From DASQYE01 sp036389675 (lineage in GTDB: Bacteria; Acidobacteriota; Blastocatellia; Pyrinomonadales; Pyrinomonadaceae): a stretch of DNA of 64,000 nucleotides. This document shows positions 17,504-25,720 of this stretch, piece by piece (position 1 is the stretch's first letter; each line of letters opens with the position of its first letter). The position numbers and the translations under genes are program-made. The notes under the pieces were generated by a model that did no database searches, had not been told where the DNA came from, and saw only the letters and a program-made list of their open reading frames with translations. The stretch is from the NCBI GenBank assembly GCA_036389675.1, contig DASVWI010000021.1, positions 434,001 to 498,000 of the forward strand, read 5' to 3'.

Positions 17504-17530
17504 TTGACACATTTTCGTGATAGTTATACT
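17504..17530 (+). promoter_or_regulatory. Promoter of the zinc-ribbon gene leader
   Basis: TTGACA (17504-17509), 15-bp spacer, TATACT (17525-17530). Both hexamers are good; the spacer is short. Predicted start near 17537, giving a leader of about 360 nt. Confidence 0.55.
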
Positions 17531-17899
17531 TTGCCTGATACAGGCTTTGCCTTTCCCCCGGTGGGAGCTGATTTGAATGGTTTGGTAAAGATTCTAAGGG
17601 CCGACCGGGCACTCTCCGAAGCGCCCGGGCCGCTCAAATCCGCGTGAGGGTCTGGCCGGGTCGTTACGGGTCTTGCAGCCGACCAGCATACCGCCTGACC
17701 ATAAACCTGCCATCGCGGGTAGGAGAAAAAGTGAGCCTCAACATCATGACCGGGCACAATCACGGAGGTGTTCGTTCCGGTCGGGTAGGATTCGCAAGCC
17801 CCCTCGCTAGCCTGCATTAACAATCAATGGTCGTGCCGCCGGGGCATCGCTCCCCTGCCTTGTCTGGCGTCACAAACGTACATCGGTGGGGATACCAAT

Positions 17900-18277
17900 A
17901 TGGCACAAACTCAAGTCACAAGCGAAGCGAACGGTAAGTGGAGCCAGACGGAGGCGGAGTTTCAGGATCGCAACATCAAGTGTGTTGATTGTGGGGAGGA
18001 TTTCATCTGGACGGCGGGCGAGCAGGTCTTCTTTCACGACAAAGGTTTAAAGAACGAGCCGAAGCGTTGTAAGCCCTGCAAGCAGGCTAAGAATGAACGC
18101 CTCGCCGCCATCGCCGCGGCACAGGCGACGGGCGTTCGCCAGCGCATCGAAGTATCCGTGCAATGCGCGCAGTGCGGGCAACAAACGACCGTACCGTTTT
18201 ACCCCTCACAGGGTCGACCCGTCTTTTGCCGCTCCTGTTTTCTGGCAGGCCGCGAGGCCGACGAAGCGAGCCTCTAA
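17900..18277 (+). CDS. Paired zinc-ribbon protein (CxxC-x17-CxxC type)
   Basis: 125 residues; GGGG lies 8 nt before the ATG. After a polar 25-residue start it carries CVDC ... CKPC around FIWTAGEQVFFHDKGLKNEPKRC, then CAQC-x17-CRSC around the TTVPFYPSQGRPVF core. The same plan occurs at 3952-4251; the two are paralogues differing mainly in N-terminus and linker. Function unknown; cytoplasmic. The gene is preceded by an unusually long leader and ends at a strong terminator, so it is a single-gene unit. Confidence 0.85.
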   Translation: MAQTQVTSEANGKWSQTEAEFQDRNIKCVDCGEDFIWTAGEQVFFHDKGLKNEPKRCKPCKQAKNERLAAIAAAQATGVRQRIEVSVQCAQCGQQTTVPFYPSQGRPVFCRSCFLAGREADEASL

Positions 18278-18339
18278 GCAACGCGCGCGCGCCTTCGCAC
18301 GGCTGATACCTTAAGGCATACCCGGGCTCAGAACAATTT

Positions 18340-18387
18340 CCCGGCGCTGAGGCTCAAAAGAGCTTTCAGCGCCGGGATTCACTTTTT
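18340..18387 (+). terminator. Intrinsic terminator of the zinc-ribbon gene
   Basis: 11-bp perfect stem CCCGGCGCTGA (18340-18350) with TCAGCGCCGGG (18366-18376), then ATTCACTTTTT. Confidence 0.88.
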
Positions 18388-18397
18388 CGCCCGGAGC

Positions 18398-18805
18398 TTA
18401 GCGCGGGTTTTGAGGATTACGCTTCGCCTCAATCCAACGGGCCACATGCTCCGCGACATTGAACAGGTCTTGAGGCTTGATCAGGTAGTCCTGCGCTCCT
18501 GCCTTGAGCGCCGCTTCCTTCTCACGCGCCATGGCGCGGCCCGAGTAGAATATGATCGGCGTGTCGGCATCCAGATCGCGTAGCGCCTCGCAGATCGTCA
18601 CACCCGAAGCATCCGGAAAAGTATGGTTGAGCAGATAGAGGTCGAAGTGCTGCCCGCTCTGGGCCAATGCGAGACAATCCCTGCCGTTGCTCGCAGGCGT
18701 CACCTCGAACCCGGCCCGCTCCAGCATGATGGTCATGAGGATGCGCGTGTCATCGTGGTCTTCGACGTAAAGAATGCGTCCCTTTGGCGGTTGCATGGTC
18801 GTCAT
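18398..18805 (-). CDS. Single-domain receiver with the phospho-acceptor replaced by Asn
   Basis: 135 residues, one CheY-like receiver and no output domain. ATG 18805 is chosen because AGGGGG lies 5 nt upstream; an earlier GTG lacks a site. The acidic pair E15-D16, the switch Ser88 (FYSGR) and Lys110 (YLIKP) are kept. The position normally Asp, in DLYLLNHTFPDASG, is Asn60. Without the Asp it cannot be phosphorylated in the usual way, so it may be a pseudo-receiver acting by binding, or one fixed in a single state. No histidine kinase is adjacent. Confidence 0.85.
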   Translation of the reverse strand: MTTMQPPKGRILYVEDHDDTRILMTIMLERAGFEVTPASNGRDCLALAQSGQHFDLYLLNHTFPDASGVTICEALRDLDADTPIIFYSGRAMAREKEAALKAGAQDYLIKPQDLFNVAEHVARWIEAKRNPQNPR

Positions 18806-19335
18806 AAAAACCCCCTGCACCAAAAGAGAATTATCTTGCTTTACCCGCCTGATTGCAAACTGCCGATCAGGAAGTAGGGGCTAAAAAAATAAGCGGGCGA
18901 GGGCCTCCCACAGCCCCCGCCCAAAGGCCACGAGTCCTCACCCCTCGCGACCACTTCGCTCACCGGGGAGGTGAACGCAGCGAGATTATGCACCAGAGAA
19001 GTTAAAGTTTCAACCTCTATGCATAGAGCGATTACACGCCGCTTCGAGCCTTTTCGGGCTCACACGGCGGCTTAATTGTTGTGGGTTAACGAGTCAAAAC
19101 TTTAACCTGCGGGCATCGCCTGTTGCATCAAACTGATACGCCGCCCCAGTGCTCGCGCGGCGGTTAAAATATAAATAAAGGGAGTTAGCCAGTTGGCACG
19201 GGATTTGATTGTTTAGACGAGGCTCAGAAGCCAGGGCACGCATGCTGGCTGGCATTCAGCTCTCTCCTCTTAGACGGTTTCAAGACCGGGCGTGCCTCGG
19301 TCACAATTCATCGGAAGGAAGGGCTTAAATAACTA
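18806..19335. other. Stem-loop-rich divergent intergenic region
   Basis: 530 bp between divergent genes with no credible frame. Distinct structures: the perfect palindrome CTCTATGCATAGAG (19015-19028); GTTAAAGTTT (19001-19010) facing AAACTTTAAC (19097-19106), enclosing a nested hairpin GAGCC/GGCTC within CGCCG/CGGCG (19037-19069); and CGCCGC/GCGGCG (19139-19144 with 19157-19162), followed by an A/T-rich stretch. It may hold an RNA gene or a structured leader for the DUF1003 gene. Confidence 0.5.
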
Positions 19336-20076
19336 ATGAGCAGTGAAGCCATGTCGCAGAGCGACATCATGCGAAAGAATATCGCCGCCGTGACGAAGGC
19401 GCAGCGACAGGTGACGGAGGCGCGCACGGCGCAGGGTCGCATCGCAGATTCGATCACAACCTTCGCCGGCTCGATGGCGTTCGTTTACATTCACGCGGTC
19501 TGGTTCGGCCTCTGGATATTGCTCAACATAGGGAAGCTGCATATTCCTCACGTCAGCGAGTTTGATCCGTTCCCGTTCGGACTGCTCACGCTCATCGTCT
19601 CGCTCGAAGCGATCTTTCTTTCGACCTTCGTGCTGATCTCGCAGAACAGGTTGGCCCAGGCGAGCGAGCGCCGCTCCGAGCTGGATTTACAGGTCAACCT
19701 GCTGGCCGAACAGAAGGCGACCAAAGTTTTAGAGATGCTCGACGAGATGACTAAGCAGTTGGACAAGATGAGCCATCGCTTCACCTTCAAGCCCGACCCG
19801 GAAGTCCAGGCCCTGAAGGTCTCGCCGGAGCCGCAGGAAGTGCTGGCGGTGATTGACGAGACGGTCAGCGAAGAGACCGAGGCGGTCAAGCAGGCGGTCA
19901 ATGAAGCTGTGGGTGAAGCTGTCGAAGATATTACGGATGAGGTGGAGGCCGTACGCACGGACGTGCAGAAGACCAGCGGGAAATTGGAAGAGGTCGCCGA
20001 AGATGTCGGAGAGATTAAAGAGGAGCTTAAAGCGCAGGCACGCAACGAAGGACGCAAGCAGGTCTTGCAAACATAG
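19336..20076 (+). CDS. DUF1003 membrane protein with acidic coiled-coil tail
   Basis: 246 residues. The first half is DUF1003: helices at about 45-67 (FAGSMAFVYIHAVWFGLWILL) and 82-104 (LLTLIVSLEAIFLSTFVLI), joined by the NIGKLHIPHVSEFDPFPFG loop and followed by the conserved ISQNR motif. The second half (105-246) is charged, mostly Glu/Lys heptads, predicted to be cytoplasmic coiled coil. DUF1003 proteins have no settled function; they often appear in stress regulons. ATG 19336 lies in AAATAACTAATGAGC without a strong ribosome site; ATG 19351 is an alternative. Confidence 0.85.
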   Translation: MSSEAMSQSDIMRKNIAAVTKAQRQVTEARTAQGRIADSITTFAGSMAFVYIHAVWFGLWILLNIGKLHIPHVSEFDPFPFGLLTLIVSLEAIFLSTFVLISQNRLAQASERRSELDLQVNLLAEQKATKVLEMLDEMTKQLDKMSHRFTFKPDPEVQALKVSPEPQEVLAVIDETVSEETEAVKQAVNEAVGEAVEDITDEVEAVRTDVQKTSGKLEEVAEDVGEIKEELKAQARNEGRKQVLQT

Positions 20077-20111
20077 CCTGCGCTACAGAAAGCTCAAGCG
20101 TCAGACGATCA

Positions 20112-20156
20112 AACGCCGCGCGGACTTGAGAATAGTCCGCGCGGCGTTCGCTTTTG
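20112..20156 (+). terminator. Strong terminator after the DUF1003 gene
   Basis: 15-bp perfect stem (20112-20126 with 20134-20148), 7-nt loop, then CGCTTTTG. It lies between convergent genes and may serve both. Confidence 0.88.
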
Positions 20157-20184
20157 AATGAGAGAGCCTGATGGCGCTGAAGCC

Positions 20185-20523
20185 CTATTTGCGCTTGCTC
20201 GCGCGCGGTACAGGGCGCGCTCTGGGAGCAGCGGCAGCCGCGGTTGCTGTGGAGCGCGGCATGCTGGAAGAGATGCCTGTTCCTATGGCCGCGGCATCAT
20301 CGGCTGGAACGGGCTCGGACAAGCTGCGGCGCGCGCCGCTCAGGTCTGCCATAGCGACAATCACGAGCAGTATGGTCACGCCCACCGTAGCCAGCACGTA
20401 AAGCAGCGCGGCCTGTTCTAAGTACAGCAGTGTGATGACGACCATGACGAGGGCCGCGACCCAGAGCAATGTCGTCATTCGTCTGTTTCTGCGTCCCTGT
20501 GCCGTTGAGACTCTGCGGCTCAT
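20185..20523 (-). CDS. Small two-helix membrane protein
   Basis: 112 residues; GGAGGGG lies 7 nt before ATG 20523. A basic N-terminus (RRVSTAQGRRNRR) is followed by membrane helices at about 17-36 and 38-59, then a polar Ala/Pro/Arg-rich tail that ends RASKRK. The positive ends suggest both termini are cytoplasmic. No family recognised. It is separated from the upstream export gene by a terminator, so it probably has its own promoter. Confidence 0.7.
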   Translation of the reverse strand: MSRRVSTAQGRRNRRMTTLLWVAALVMVVITLLYLEQAALLYVLATVGVTILLVIVAMADLSGARRSLSEPVPADDAAAIGTGISSSMPRSTATAAAAAPRARPVPRASKRK

Positions 20524-20600
20524 ATCTGCCCCTCCGAATTATTTGCGTGTAAAAATCAATCTATCATAGCAGCAGGTCGCGCGGCCATCCACCCGAACCT

Positions 20601-20637
20601 AAAAAGAGGAGGTTGGCAAACGGGGAAGCCAACCTCC
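20601..20637 (-). terminator. Terminator of the polysaccharide export gene
   Basis: 10-bp perfect stem (20608-20617 with 20628-20637), followed on the minus strand by TCTTTTT. It lies just past the stop at 20662. Confidence 0.9.
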
Positions 20638-20661
20638 ACTCTTATCATGTGGCGCGCATCC

Positions 20662-21720
20662 TCAGTAGATGACGCGATAGCCGAGCGAGCTGACGCCGTT
20701 TGTGACGATGCCAGTGCCGCCGCCGATCAGGGCCTGGAACAGGGTCGCGCCCAAACGCTTGGCCGAGAAAGGACTGGACTCTGCGACATCGATGATGTCG
20801 TAGGGCTCAAGCAAGATATCTTCGGCCTGCTTCTTCTTGATCGCGTTGAAATTCACCGTGAGCAGTTCCTGCTCGGACGTGCCGCGCTTCGTGCGATAGA
20901 TTTTAATCTCTTCAGACTTGGCATCTTTTCTAATGCCACCGACCATGGCGATGGCGCGGCTGAGCGTCAGCCCGTTCTGCAAGTACAACCCTTGCGGAGA
21001 GACGACCGAGCCGGTGATGTAAATGGGCTTGGCCTCGGTGACGATGACGATGTCGCCCGGGCGGATGAGCGGATTGGAGGCGACTTTGCCCGCCACCAGA
21101 TCGGCCATCTTATAAATCTTCATGTCGGCCATCACCGTGCCGTCCTTATCGAAGACCTGCTCGACTTCGTCGCCCGGCTCTGGGCACATAGCCGCTTCCG
21201 TATGCAGAATCTGGATGTCGCCGTTGGCCTGCTCGGTAATGCCGCCGGAAGCCGTGAGCAGCTCCTGTAGTCGGACGCGGCGCTGCATCTGGACGCGCGC
21301 GGGCATGCGGACGGCTCCGAACACGACTGCCGGAGGACGACTGTTGCGACCCGTGACGCGCACGCTCACCTGTGGGTTTTTGAGAAATTTCCCGTAGGCG
21401 GCGGCGATGTCCTTGGCGACTTCCTTTTCCGTCCGGCAGCGCGCCGGGATCGGCTTGTCGATGAAATGAAGCTCGCTGATATTGCCCTCATCGTCAACGT
21501 CAACGTCGCCGCTCAGATCGCTCTGCCCCCAGACCTTGACCGAGATGGTGTCGCCCGGGCCGAGCAGATACTTCTTGATGCCCTGAGTATCCAGAGACGA
21601 GACCTGCGTGCCGCCCATGCCTGAGCCTCCCGCCGACTGGCCCATATCCTGTGCCTGTAGCAGTGAGGTCGCTCCGAACATAGTGAAGACGGCGACTAAA
21701 AAGAGTGTGCTGATTTTCAT
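20662..21720 (-). CDS. Polysaccharide export protein (Wza/SLBB family)
   Basis: 352 residues with a signal peptide (to about residue 24, LLQAQ); no lipobox Cys, unlike Wza. The Poly_export domain starts at YLLGPGDTISVKVWGQSDLSG and runs to NPQVSVRV (about 51-125). Two SLBB-type segments follow (VRLQELLTASGG and LTLSRAIAMVGG). Such proteins form the outer-membrane exit channel for capsule or exopolysaccharide. No glycosyltransferase, Wzc or Wzx gene is adjacent, so it is an orphan here. AGAGGA lies 7 nt before the ATG. The 190 bp upstream hold no gene. Confidence 0.92.
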   Translation of the reverse strand: MKISTLFLVAVFTMFGATSLLQAQDMGQSAGGSGMGGTQVSSLDTQGIKKYLLGPGDTISVKVWGQSDLSGDVDVDDEGNISELHFIDKPIPARCRTEKEVAKDIAAAYGKFLKNPQVSVRVTGRNSRPPAVVFGAVRMPARVQMQRRVRLQELLTASGGITEQANGDIQILHTEAAMCPEPGDEVEQVFDKDGTVMADMKIYKMADLVAGKVASNPLIRPGDIVIVTEAKPIYITGSVVSPQGLYLQNGLTLSRAIAMVGGIRKDAKSEEIKIYRTKRGTSEQELLTVNFNAIKKKQAEDILLEPYDIIDVAESSPFSAKRLGATLFQALIGGGTGIVTNGVSSLGYRVIY

Positions 21721-21909
21721 GACTGAATCCTCTAAAAGGGTTAATGCGTCAGGGGGTATTGACGTTTCGAGTATATTGCCCGCAAAAGTAAGAATGCGTC
21801 CGTTAGAGCAACTAACCGAGATGAGGGGAAGCGGCGAAAGGCTGCCTGCCGAGGCTCATAAATCTTCAATTCCGAGGCCGCTCGCTCTCAAACCCTCGCG
21901 CTTGCTCTA

Positions 21910-22110
21910 TTAGCTCTCAGCCTTGCGGTTTCTCTTTTTCCGGCTGCCATGTTTAGGGACTGTGCCGGGCACGGCGAATCCCGTGAAAAGCAGGTTACAA
22001 TGATCGCACAAAAGGTTGTAGATGCCAAACAGCCGGAAGAGCAAAGGGGTCGGTTTATAACCGCGACGGATACGCGAGCTTTTACACTTCGGACAGCGTT
22101 GCGAAATCAT
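21910..22110 (-). CDS. Small zinc-ribbon protein
   Basis: 66 residues with CPKC (6-9) and CDHC (35-38) and the spacer RIRRGYKPTPLLFRLFGIYNLL, ending in a basic tail (KHGSRKKRNRKAES). The RCPKC...RRGYRPTP...NLLC pattern is one I associate with small acidobacterial proteins; function unknown. Its ATG overlaps the stop of the upstream gene (ATGA, 22107-22110), so translation of the two is coupled. Confidence 0.75.
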   Translation of the reverse strand: MISQRCPKCKSSRIRRGYKPTPLLFRLFGIYNLLCDHCNLLFTGFAVPGTVPKHGSRKKRNRKAES

Positions 22111-23150
22111 CCCGCTTCCCTCTCCCGTCTGCGCTTTCGGGCGGATGAAGCGGCGGGCTCTGCCGCGACGTTCCTCGTATTAAGGCGCGCGCGCAGCAGG
22201 TCGATCTCGCGGCTGATGCGGTCTGCGGTCTCGGCACGCATCTGGTCTGTGACCGCTTCGCGCGAAAGATAAAAGAGCGCATCGCGATAGCGATTGATGG
22301 CTCGCACATGTTGTCCACGGAAGGCCGCGCGCTCGGCCAGCTCGACCCAGTGTGCGACCTTGATAGAGCCTATGAACTCCTGCACGGCGACGGCTGAGGC
22401 TCTCAACTGCGGCTCTTCCGGGTAAATCTTCAGCGCCGAATCTATCACGGAGAGGGCACGCATGGCCGTCTCTATTTTATGAGCGACCAGCACCTGTCGC
22501 TGCGCCGTGTCGGTCAACTGGCGCGAAGCCTCGCGCGCCCAACGCATCAGATGATGTTTTTGGAGCGCGCGTGCGCGCTCCTGTCCCGAGCGCATGGCCG
22601 CTCGTCTATCCGAACCGAGCCCCTTCGAGCGCAGTGTCTCGTCCATGCTCGCCACGTACTCTTTGCAAAGGTGGTAGGCTTCAAGGTGCGCTTCGGGCAG
22701 AGAGCCCGCCGCATCCGCCTCCGCAGACTTGCGCTGCAAGGTGCGCCATGAAGCCGAATGCAGATCGGCTGTCGTGCCGCCGTTGCTCGGGTTGATGCTG
22801 CCGCTGCCGCCACGTTTGACCGACTCTCTGGACGGGTGCTCGCGCCTGTCCTGTTCGAGAATGTAGCGCGTCCAGGCGCGGCGCATGACGACTTCGCGCG
22901 CCGCGACCGCCACCATCATTACGACGCTGGCGGCCAGCCCAGCCGGGACCCAGGCGGCATCCTCGCCGCTGCTGTGCAACATTCCGAGCAGCACGAAAAA
23001 GAGCGCCGCCGCCGTCAGACCCGCCGCCGCCATATAGCCCATCGTCGAGGGCATGCGCGCGCGCGCGGCACGCTTCTGCCCGGCCATTCCGGCGGGCTGC
23101 CGCTGGCGCGTCGTGCGATTCCAAACCTGATCGGCTGAATTGCTGCGCAA
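22107..23150 (-). CDS. Membrane protein with long helical cytoplasmic region
   Basis: 347 residues, no family recognised. The start is TTG 23150 with AGGA about 6 nt upstream; ATG 23087 is the alternative. A basic N-terminus is followed by two membrane helices (about 38-58 and 66-86), then a 260-residue charged, helical cytoplasmic part. The segment 190-300 (HLMRWAREASRQLTDTAQRQ..., HWVELAERAAFRGQHVRAINRYRDALFYL) resembles degenerate TPR-like helices. It overlaps the zinc-ribbon gene by 4 bp and probably works with it. Confidence 0.75.
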   Translation of the reverse strand: MRSNSADQVWNRTTRQRQPAGMAGQKRAARARMPSTMGYMAAAGLTAAALFFVLLGMLHSSGEDAAWVPAGLAASVVMMVAVAAREVVMRRAWTRYILEQDRREHPSRESVKRGGSGSINPSNGGTTADLHSASWRTLQRKSAEADAAGSLPEAHLEAYHLCKEYVASMDETLRSKGLGSDRRAAMRSGQERARALQKHHLMRWAREASRQLTDTAQRQVLVAHKIETAMRALSVIDSALKIYPEEPQLRASAVAVQEFIGSIKVAHWVELAERAAFRGQHVRAINRYRDALFYLSREAVTDQMRAETADRISREIDLLRARLNTRNVAAEPAASSARKRRREREAG

Positions 23151-23478
23151 ACGTTATCCTCGGCGCAAAAAGGACTGAGCCTTCCTTACTAATACGAAAC
23201 GCTACATTGCTTGAGTTTGTTCAGAGCGGCCAATCAATTCCCTCGTCATGGCCGGTGCTACAGGATAGCCGGACAGTAATAGTCATTTTTTTTTACGCAT
23301 CTGTCAATACGTCAAGGGCCTGCGCGCACCGCTCGACGGTTAAGCCTTTGGGCCAACTGGCCGGCTGGCCGCTACCATCTACGGGTCAAATGAACGTAAA
23401 CTCTCCGCGCATCTGATCTCACCCGTAGAGTTTTGCTGACGGCCCTTGAGGCAATTTTGTTGATAAAGGAGACCCACA
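23151..23478. other. Divergent intergenic region
   Basis: 328 bp with an A/T-rich core (TCATTTTTTTTTACGC near 23283-23298) and scattered TTGACA-like words on the minus strand without a well-spaced -10. No gene or repeat is seen. AAAGGAG at 23466-23472 is the site of the SDR gene. Confidence 0.5.
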
Positions 23479-24255
23479 ATGGGAGAGAGTGCGTTGACGG
23501 GCAAAGTGGCGCTTATAACCGGGGCGACCTCCGGAATCGGGCGTGCGACCGCCCTGCTTTTCGCCGAGGCCGGCGCAGGCGTGGCCGCCGCAGGTCGTAA
23601 TGAACAGGCTCTGGCAGACCTCTCCGAAGAGATAGGGCAAAGGGGCGGCGAGGCGCTGTTGATTCGCGCGGACGTAACAGTTGAAGAGGAGGCGCGCCGC
23701 GCGCTGGCCGAGACCGTTGAGAGATTCGGGGGGCTGGACGTGCTGGTCAATGCCGCCGGTCATATCAGTAACGGCACGATTGAGACGACGACGCTCGCGG
23801 CGTGGGACGCGATGCTCGATGTCAATCTGCGCGCCGTCTTTTATCTGATGCAGCAGGCCGTGCCGCATCTGGCCGAGCGGCGCGGCAATATCGTCAACGT
23901 TTCCAGCGTGACGGGCCTGCGGGCCTTTCCGGGCGTGCTGGCCTATTGCGTCTCCAAGGCGGGCCTCGATCAGTTGACGCGCTGCGCCGCGCTTGAGCTT
24001 GCGGCACAGGGCATACGCGTCAACGCCGTCAACCCCGGCGTCGTCGTCACAGACATACACAAGCGCGGCGGGATGAGCGAGGCCGATTACGCAGCCTTTC
24101 TCGAACGCTCCAAACAGACGCACCCCCTTGGCCGGGTGGGACAGGCGAGCGAAGTGGCCGAGCTTATACTCTATCTGGCAAGCGAGCGCGCGGCGTGGAT
24201 TACGGGCGCGACCTATTCGATTGACGGCGGGAGGGCGCAGACGTGCGCTCGATAA
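23479..24255 (+). CDS. Short-chain dehydrogenase/reductase (SDR)
   Basis: 258 residues, classical SDR size. The cofactor motif TGATSGIG (14-21) and NAAG (91-94), the catalytic Ser143, Tyr156 and Lys160 (YCVSK), and the C-terminal ITGATYSIDGG are all present. These enzymes oxidise or reduce alcohols and ketones with NAD(P)(H). R40 after the second strand (AAAGRNE) suggests NADPH preference. The substrate is unknown and no pathway neighbours are present; it could be a FabG-like reductase or a sugar/steroid dehydrogenase. AAAGGAG lies 6 nt upstream of the start. Confidence 0.93.
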   Translation: MGESALTGKVALITGATSGIGRATALLFAEAGAGVAAAGRNEQALADLSEEIGQRGGEALLIRADVTVEEEARRALAETVERFGGLDVLVNAAGHISNGTIETTTLAAWDAMLDVNLRAVFYLMQQAVPHLAERRGNIVNVSSVTGLRAFPGVLAYCVSKAGLDQLTRCAALELAAQGIRVNAVNPGVVVTDIHKRGGMSEADYAAFLERSKQTHPLGRVGQASEVAELILYLASERAAWITGATYSIDGGRAQTCAR

Positions 24256-24436
24256 AGGAGGCGTCATAAAAAAGCTTCGGTAGAGCGTCCGTCCACTTTT
24301 CGCTAGAAGTTAGGGCGTGAATATAGCTATACTTGCCGGGTTCTCACATGGACTTCGTTGGGAGATCGTTTCACGCTTAAGAGAGAGCGCGCGCGTGCCA
24401 GCCATTCCAGAGTAATGTTCGACCGGTACACCGAGC

Positions 24437-25630
24437 ATGATGAATCAACCCCAGATGATGAATAACCCGGGCGCTTACGCTCCGACGATGGTAATCCGCC
24501 CCTCCAAGAACAGGCGTGCCCTGAAATGGCTGTTCGCCATCATAGCCTTTCTCTTCTTCACCCTGGTCGGACTGCTCGTGCTGGGTTTGATTCGCGGTGA
24601 GCTGATGGAGCGGGGCGGCGAGGCAGGCCCGATAGCATTCATGGTGGGGATGGTCTTCGCCATGCTGCCCGTCCCCATCTACATCATGCTCATCCTGTGG
24701 ATAGACCGTTATGAATCAGAACCGATGTGGATGCTGGCGACCGCCTTTATCTGGGGCGCGACCGTCGCAGTGCTTGCCTCCTACATTCTCAACACGATCA
24801 ACCACATCATCGCCGCCTCCATGTGGGGGCACGAGGTGGGCGAGCTCTTCAGCTCCGTCATCAGCGCGCCCATCGTCGAGGAAAGCTCCAAGGCATTAAT
24901 CCTCTTCATACTCTTCTTCTGGAAGAAGGACGAGTTTGACGGCATCATTGACGGCATCGTCTATGCGGGGATGGTCGGCCTCGGGTTCGCCATGACGGAG
25001 AACGTGCAGTACTACGGCAAAGCCGCGCTCTCCGGCGGGGTCGAAGGCTCGGTCGTGCTCTTTATCATCAGGGGAGGCATCGCACCTTTTTCGCACCCGC
25101 TTTTTACGAGCATGACGGGCATAGGGCTCGGCTGGGCTCGCCAGTCCAACAGCAAGGCGATTAAATTCATCATGCCGCTCATCGGTTTCGGGCTGGCGAT
25201 GTTCCTCCACGCGTCATGGAATCTTTCGGCCTCGCTCGGCGGGCTGATCTTTTTCGTGATCTACGGGGGGCTGATGGTTCCGATCTTCATCTCGGCGCTG
25301 ATCGCCATCATCTTCGCGCTCAGGCGCGAGGGGCACATCGTGCGCGAGCATCTGCTGTGCGATCTTCAACGCGGTATCTTTACACAGGAGGAGTATAATC
25401 GCCTGTGCAGCGTGCGCGGGCGCATGGGCGCTTCCTTCCGGGCGCTGGCGAGGGGCGGCATCGGCAAGTGGCGCGCGCGCATGGACTATAACCAGACGGC
25501 GAGCGAGCTGGCCTTTCACCGCAGCCGCGTGGCGCGCGGCATACGCTCCAGCCAGCAAGCGGCGCAGGAGCGCGAGGCGGCTTACCTACAGCTTTTGCAG
25601 GAGCTGCGCCAGCGACTCGGTTCTCACTGA
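24437..25630 (+). CDS. PrsW-family intramembrane protease
   Basis: 397 residues with about eight membrane helices between 30 and 300. The PrsW motifs are present: APIVEESSK (144-152) with the Glu pair at 148-149, FAMTEN (184-189), His220 in SHPLFTS and His258 in LHASWN. PrsW in Bacillus cleaves the anti-sigma factor RsiW at the membrane; more distant members are broadly called CPBP/PrsW proteases. Unlike B. subtilis PrsW it has a roughly 95-residue cytoplasmic C-terminal extension, helical and Arg/Gln-rich. No sigma/anti-sigma pair is adjacent, so the substrate is unknown. Confidence 0.9.
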   Translation: MMNQPQMMNNPGAYAPTMVIRPSKNRRALKWLFAIIAFLFFTLVGLLVLGLIRGELMERGGEAGPIAFMVGMVFAMLPVPIYIMLILWIDRYESEPMWMLATAFIWGATVAVLASYILNTINHIIAASMWGHEVGELFSSVISAPIVEESSKALILFILFFWKKDEFDGIIDGIVYAGMVGLGFAMTENVQYYGKAALSGGVEGSVVLFIIRGGIAPFSHPLFTSMTGIGLGWARQSNSKAIKFIMPLIGFGLAMFLHASWNLSASLGGLIFFVIYGGLMVPIFISALIAIIFALRREGHIVREHLLCDLQRGIFTQEEYNRLCSVRGRMGASFRALARGGIGKWRARMDYNQTASELAFHRSRVARGIRSSQQAAQEREAAYLQLLQELRQRLGSH

Positions 25631-25720
25631 AAATACCTGAACAAATATCGCACGTTACCAGCCGAATGTTTTATACTAAATCCGCCCTTGGGAACGAGAA
25701 CGCCCTAACTGATCTGACTC

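Larger units (their letters stand above)
17392..17899. other. Divergent purD / zinc-ribbon region with long leader
   Basis: 508 bp between divergent genes. It contains back-to-back promoters (17448-17476 minus, 17504-17530 plus), then about 360 nt of GC-rich sequence before the zinc-ribbon ATG. Stem candidates include CCGGGC/GCCCGG (about 17608-17630) and GACCGG/CCGGTC (about 17750-17785). I recognise no riboswitch or known RNA family. Confidence 0.55.

Noticed and set aside
17524..17823. Minus-strand 99-codon frame across the zinc-ribbon leader
   Set aside because: No ribosome site, a Pro/Ser/Gly-rich random-looking sequence, and it runs through the opposite promoter.
19193..19208. TTGGCACGGGATTTGA, resembling a sigma-54 promoter (TGGCAC-N5-TTGC)
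   Set aside because: The essential GC at -12 is GA here; only the -24 half fits.
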